The notes under the pieces: generated by a model
The model's input: only the letters and a program-made list of their open reading frames with translations
Told to the model about the DNA's origin: nothing
The model's database searches: none
Source of the DNA: CAYXRK01 sp964467615
GTDB lineage: Bacteria > Hydrogenedentota > Hydrogenedentia > Hydrogenedentales > GCA-2746185
NCBI GenBank assembly: GCA_964467615.1
Contig: CAYXRK010000098.1
Location: 1-17,341, forward strand
DNA length: 17,341 nt
Reading direction: 5' to 3'
Part shown: positions 13,869 through 17,341 of the stretch, in pieces
Layout of the letters: each line of letters begins with the position of its first letter
Position numbering within the stretch: position 1 is the first letter of the stretch
Made by a program: the position numbers and the translations under genes

Positions 13869-14663
13869 ATGAAAACTGCAAATCTATCAATATTGTTTTA
13901 TATATCAATACTGGTGTTAGCATTCGCCAGTTGCGCAAAACCGACGGACAACAAACCCAAGGCCGTCATCACTGACGCTCAACCCACGCAACCGGCCGCC
14001 GCCCCCACGCAAGTCGCCGCCGCTCCCGCCGAAGCAGTTCCTACACCCGCCGATGCCGCGGCCCCTGCGGTAGCACCAGCCGCTTCCCAAACCTCGGCCG
14101 CGGCCAAATACATCCTCACCGACGACTCTTACATCGGCTTCGTCGGTACGAAAACCGTGGGCAAACACTACGGCCAGTTCCTCAAGTACGACGGCTCGGT
14201 AGAAGTCACCGACGGCAATATCGAGACCGCCAAAATCCGAATCACGTTCGACATGACTGAGGCCGAAACCGACAACACCATTCTCACCGGCACGCTGAAA
14301 AAGGAGGACTTTTTCGACGTCGAGAAGTTTCCCCAATCCTCGTTTGAATCCACCAAGATCGCCAAAATCTCCGACGGCTACGAAGTCTCCGGGAACCTGA
14401 CCATTCGCGGCGTCGCCAAAGGCGTAACGTTTCCCGCTACCGTCACGCTCGAGGGCGGCGCTTTGAAAGCGAAGGCCGATTTCAGCGTTGACCGCAACGC
14501 CTGGGGCATCGGCCAGGGCTATATCAGCGACACCATCATCGCGGACGATGTCCTCATCAGTCTCGAAATCGAAGCCAAGGCCGCAGCCTCCACGGGCACC
14601 AAGATCGTCGACAACTTCTCGCAACCCGCGGAAGGCTCCCGCCCGAAAGAGAAGACCCAGTAG
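13869..14663 (+). CDS. YceI-domain lipoprotein
   Basis: This 264-aa protein has a lipoprotein signal (hydrophobic 8-20, FASC with Cys22), then a Pro/Ala/Thr-rich linker at 38-78 that would hold the domain away from the membrane. The YceI domain (79-238) shows GFVGTKTVGKHYGQF (90-104), LTGTLKKEDFFDVEKFPQSSFES (139-161), GNLTIRGVAKGVTFPA (175-190) and FSVDRNAWGI (205-214). YceI proteins are beta-barrel lipocalin-like folds that bind isoprenoid or other amphiphilic ligands in the periplasm. The ATG at 13869 is preferred because it starts the signal peptide and has AAGGAA ten bases upstream; the frame is open back to 13776. A terminator lies before it and it is convergent with the hydrolase gene. 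Confidence 0.88.
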   Translation: MKTANLSILFYISILVLAFASCAKPTDNKPKAVITDAQPTQPAAAPTQVAAAPAEAVPTPADAAAPAVAPAASQTSAAAKYILTDDSYIGFVGTKTVGKHYGQFLKYDGSVEVTDGNIETAKIRITFDMTEAETDNTILTGTLKKEDFFDVEKFPQSSFESTKIAKISDGYEVSGNLTIRGVAKGVTFPATVTLEGGALKAKADFSVDRNAWGIGQGYISDTIIADDVLISLEIEAKAAASTGTKIVDNFSQPAEGSRPKEKTQ

Positions 14664-14693
14664 TTCTTCGCCACCTACAGACGTTTACACGCT

Positions 14694-16826
14694 TCATTGG
14701 TGGTTCCTCGGGATTCTCTCGGTCCACTCGCGTGTGCGGACTTCGCGGTTTCCTTCCCACAGAATGCGCCGCACCGATACCGCGAAATCGGTCTCGTCGG
14801 ATTGAATGTTGATTTCCGTTCGGTACCGGATTTCGCTTAACGCCAAGTCCGCCTCTCCTTTGCGATTCAGCCGGTACTCAGCGGTCCCTGAAAACGAAGA
14901 GTCCGCCGGGTTCGCGTCGTGCGTTTTATACGCGGTCTTCCTGAATGTATCGATCGTTACTGCCCCCTGTGGTTGGCTTTCGTCCCCCACCGTAAACGAG
15001 CCGCTCTGTTCGTTCTCGACGCGAACCGACCCTTCGACTGAATCGTGGATCACCTGGTGTCGGGGCGGCGCTACCGACGAAAAGTCGTAGCTCACCACTT
15101 CTTTCGATGGCGCGTCCCTCGGCGTCGGCGGCTCCATTTGCGGTCCCGGCTCGTCCGGCCCGTTGCCCCTCCAAACAGGAAGCGTGAGGGCGGTCATTCG
15201 GGTCCCCACGTGTAACTCGGAGTGTGTCAATCCGCTCGAAGGCCACAGCATGGGAAAGGCCGAGTTCGAAATTGCGAGACGAATGCGATGGCCGGGTTCG
15301 AACGTCCACGTCGTGAAATGCAGCGGCACGCTCAGCTCTTCGGCCTGCCCCGGAGTAAGGGATGACGGCGCGAGTCGGTCGGACCGCTGGGAAGCGTTCA
15401 ATGCGCCGCCGGTGACGAGCGACACGCTTCCGTCCGGGTGAACGTCCTCGAGCCGCACGATCCAATTGGCGTCCTTCGCGTCGGCTGCTGCCAAGAGCCG
15501 TGCTTCCGCCGTCCCCACTATTGGGGTCGTCTTTTCGATCACGTCCGAGTCATACACCAGACTGAACGCGTCCACCGCTCTCATGTCCGGCGTCAATTCG
15601 CCCCACCAATGTCCCAGTTCGATTCCGGCGCTGGGACGCGTTTTAAGCGAGTGCATACCCGGCTTCGTGGCGGCGAGGGACTTCTTCAGGTTGCCGCGTA
15701 AATCGGGAAAGTACGTTTGGCGCTTGATTTGCCTATCGTCCGGCGGCCATGTCGATTCGCACCACTGGCCGGGTACCATCTTCAAGGACGAATCCGGCGC
15801 GTAGGCGTCGCGCAAGAAGAAGCGAAAACTTTTCTCGGGCGCGCCGCTGGCTTTGGACTTCATATCCTCGGGCCGTTCGTCTCTCAGCCAGCGGTCCCAC
15901 CACTTCACGGCCTCCGCGCGCCATTCCCAATTTGGACCGATGCCCGCGTTGTCGGGCCAAGCGTGGTTCCAAGGCCCAATGACGGCCTTCACGGGGACGT
16001 TGAGATGTTCCAAGACCCGCGGGATCGTGTCCTTGTATCCGTCGTAAAGTCCGCCAATCAGAAAAACCGGCACGCGAATACGCTCGTACTGCCAGCGCAG
16101 CGAGCGGCCCCGCCAAAACTCCCCGTCCTGGTTGTGCTTCAGGTACGTGAACAGCCACGGGGTTGCGTCGAAGCGTTCCTTGAAATACGCGTCGTCAATC
16201 GCGTAGTCCGGAGAGCGCAGGAACCCGTTTATGTGATTTATGGACAATGCGTACTCGTCGACGTGAAGCACGCCGTCGATGTAGTGAACGTCGTCGTGAA
16301 ACAAATCGTCGGAGGCGTGAGCGGCCAACACGGCGTACAAGTGCCGGGGTTGCCGCATCGCGACCTGCAAGGCGTTGAATCCCCCCCAGGAAATTCCCCA
16401 CATGCCGACGCGCCCATTGCACCACGACATGGCCGCGAGTTCTTCGATGATCTCCTCGGCGTCGCGCAGCTCAACATCGGAATATTCGCGATCGGGGAGA
16501 CTCCCGAACGAGCTACCCGTCCCGCGAATGTCTACCTTGGCCATCGCGAAGCCCCGTCGGGCGAAATAGGGGTAGAGCGAATAGTCCAACCCTTTGAATA
16601 AATCGTCCTTCCGATACGGAAGCATCTCGAGGAGCGCCGGAACGGTCGCGCCTTCGGAGGCCGATTCGGGCAGGAAAAAAGTGACCGCGACTTTGACTCC
16701 GTCCGAAAGCGTTATCCAGTCGTTCTTGATTGTAAACTCGCCGAGGTCCTCGGCGAACGACTGCCTTCCGAGAACAAGCGAGATCAACGTTGCGGTCACG
16801 AACGCGATCGACCGACTCCACTTCAT
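14694..16826 (-). CDS. CocE/NonD-family alpha/beta hydrolase (S15-like), secreted, with C-terminal extension
   Basis: This 710-aa protein has a cleavable signal peptide (basic MKWSR, hydrophobic core, cleavage near SFA-25). The alpha/beta-hydrolase domain contains DIRGTGSSFG (99-108), the nucleophile elbow GMWGISWGGF (141-150, Ser146), IGGLYDGYKDT with Asp262 and GPWNHAW with His288: a complete triad. A jelly-roll PepX_C-like domain follows to about residue 570. The last 130 or so residues, rich in beta-type sequence (TAEYRLNRKGEADLALSEIRYR), extend beyond the usual CocE length of under 600. Relatives cleave esters, amides or X-Pro dipeptides; the substrate is unknown. The ATG at 16826 has AGGAG ten bases upstream; a 20-residue longer form from 16886 would displace the signal peptide. 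Confidence 0.9.
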   Translation of the reverse strand: MKWSRSIAFVTATLISLVLGRQSFAEDLGEFTIKNDWITLSDGVKVAVTFFLPESASEGATVPALLEMLPYRKDDLFKGLDYSLYPYFARRGFAMAKVDIRGTGSSFGSLPDREYSDVELRDAEEIIEELAAMSWCNGRVGMWGISWGGFNALQVAMRQPRHLYAVLAAHASDDLFHDDVHYIDGVLHVDEYALSINHINGFLRSPDYAIDDAYFKERFDATPWLFTYLKHNQDGEFWRGRSLRWQYERIRVPVFLIGGLYDGYKDTIPRVLEHLNVPVKAVIGPWNHAWPDNAGIGPNWEWRAEAVKWWDRWLRDERPEDMKSKASGAPEKSFRFFLRDAYAPDSSLKMVPGQWCESTWPPDDRQIKRQTYFPDLRGNLKKSLAATKPGMHSLKTRPSAGIELGHWWGELTPDMRAVDAFSLVYDSDVIEKTTPIVGTAEARLLAAADAKDANWIVRLEDVHPDGSVSLVTGGALNASQRSDRLAPSSLTPGQAEELSVPLHFTTWTFEPGHRIRLAISNSAFPMLWPSSGLTHSELHVGTRMTALTLPVWRGNGPDEPGPQMEPPTPRDAPSKEVVSYDFSSVAPPRHQVIHDSVEGSVRVENEQSGSFTVGDESQPQGAVTIDTFRKTAYKTHDANPADSSFSGTAEYRLNRKGEADLALSEIRYRTEINIQSDETDFAVSVRRILWEGNREVRTREWTERIPRNHQ

Positions 16827-17152
16827 GCGAATTACACTCCTAGTTTTCTGTGTCAGATGGTGAAAGGATTGAGACCCCAGCGCCAAATTCCGCGGACGAA
16901 GGCCCGGGGCCCGAAGAAAAGTCCGCGTACATTCTCACCCTGCTCCACTCTACCCCACCAGAGGCAGTGCGTTTTTTCCCTTCCGGTGCGTGTGGATTTC
17001 GTCGCAGCCGTAATTACGTGAAATGCTTTTTACGTAACGGAGCGACGAGGCGGACGAGTTTGGCAGCTTTTTGAGGGTCGGATCGTTGATATCATTGGAC
17101 TTAGCACCGATCGGCCCTGCTTTTTTGTGCCTTTTTTGGCGATAATTTCCCC
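16827..17152. other. Upstream region of the hydrolase gene with two strong inverted repeats
   Basis: No convincing gene lies here. CGCGGAC (16891-16897) and GTCCGCG (16921-16927) are a perfect 7-bp inverted repeat. The loop itself contains a GGCC-CGG-GGCC hairpin (16901-16911), about 65 bases upstream of the hydrolase start. A second structure, TTACGTGAAA-TGCT-TTTTACGTAA (17014-17037), is a 10-bp stem with one G-T pair. Neither is followed by a T-run on either strand, so they look more like regulatory sites or leader structure than terminators. Confidence 0.4.
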
Positions 17153-17287
17153 TCAATCGCCGCTCGTTGGCGTGAATTTGCCGCCCAAACTCCCAATTTC
17201 TCCGTTTCGTGGGAGGGTGATTCCGTTGATGGAGCGCTGAGACCTTGCGCGGGTAGGCCGCGCGGGCAGGACGCTGTACGTGTTCAT
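17153..17287 (-). CDS. Possible 44-aa peptide
   Basis: This minus-strand frame has an ATG (17287-17285) with AGGAG six bases upstream and ends in TGA at 17155-17153. The peptide starts MNTYSVLPARPTRARSQRS and ends GGKFTPTSGD. It is basic and Pro/Ser-rich, with no signal peptide or membrane segment, and I do not recognise it. The good ribosome binding site is the main support; it may also be the start of a degraded gene. Confidence 0.3.
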   Translation of the reverse strand: MNTYSVLPARPTRARSQRSINGITLPRNGEIGSLGGKFTPTSGD

Positions 17288-17341
17288 GTTCGTCTCCTGA
17301 TGGTCGAGGTATAGATGCAATGCCCCCTATATATATGTCCA

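Noticed and set aside
13917..14624. 235-codon minus-strand frame opposite the YceI gene
   Set aside because: Gly/Val/Asp-rich antisense of the Pro/Ala linker and YceI domain.
15717..16601. 294-codon plus-strand frame opposite the hydrolase
   Set aside because: Shadow frame; the minus strand carries the full catalytic triad.

Overview
The window comes from a GC-rich bacterial chromosome. Several features suggest a planctomycete-like or Hydrogenedentota-like lineage: a DUF1580-type helix-turn-helix protein, a Tat-exported Gfo/Idh/MocA oxidoreductase with an EK motif, and a CocE-type exported hydrolase. No marker gene fixes the taxonomy, so this is inference.

Left flank (98-2530). Two crotonase-fold (enoyl-CoA hydratase/isomerase) genes form a minus-strand operon behind a good sigma70-type promoter. 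A class I SAM-dependent methyltransferase gene is divergent from them.

Centre (about 2532-9355). A compact, co-oriented, phage-like element lies between chromosomal genes. It starts with a control region of tandem 11-bp repeats over a promoter. Then come a DUF1580-like HTH gene, a 778-aa primase-polymerase/D5 helicase, a region with four GGACACAA iteron-like repeats, a P27-family small terminase, a HEXXH (M41/FtsH-like) protein cut in two by an in-frame TAG, a coiled-coil protein and three tightly packed small genes, the last a two-helix membrane protein. No integrase, large terminase, portal or capsid gene is visible. This content resembles a phage satellite (P4-like replication plus an orphan TerS, as in PICIs) or a decayed prophage. 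The right edge carries two separate tRNA 3'-end fragments, one clearly tRNA-Lys(UUU), as expected of attachment sites. No matching intact tRNA is in the window, so the left boundary is unresolved.

Right flank (9541-14663, plus strand). An XdhC-family molybdoenzyme accessory gene overlaps a MocA/MobA-like nucleotidyltransferase gene. These are followed by ApbE (FAD:protein FMN transferase), a Tat-exported Gfo/Idh/MocA oxidoreductase, a strong intrinsic terminator and a YceI-domain lipoprotein. The first genes are cofactor-maturation functions without their client enzyme in the window.

Right end (14694-17341, minus strand). A secreted CocE/NonD-family hydrolase with an extra C-terminal region converges on the yceI gene. 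Upstream of it are about 515 bases holding two strong inverted repeats and one possible 44-aa ORF.
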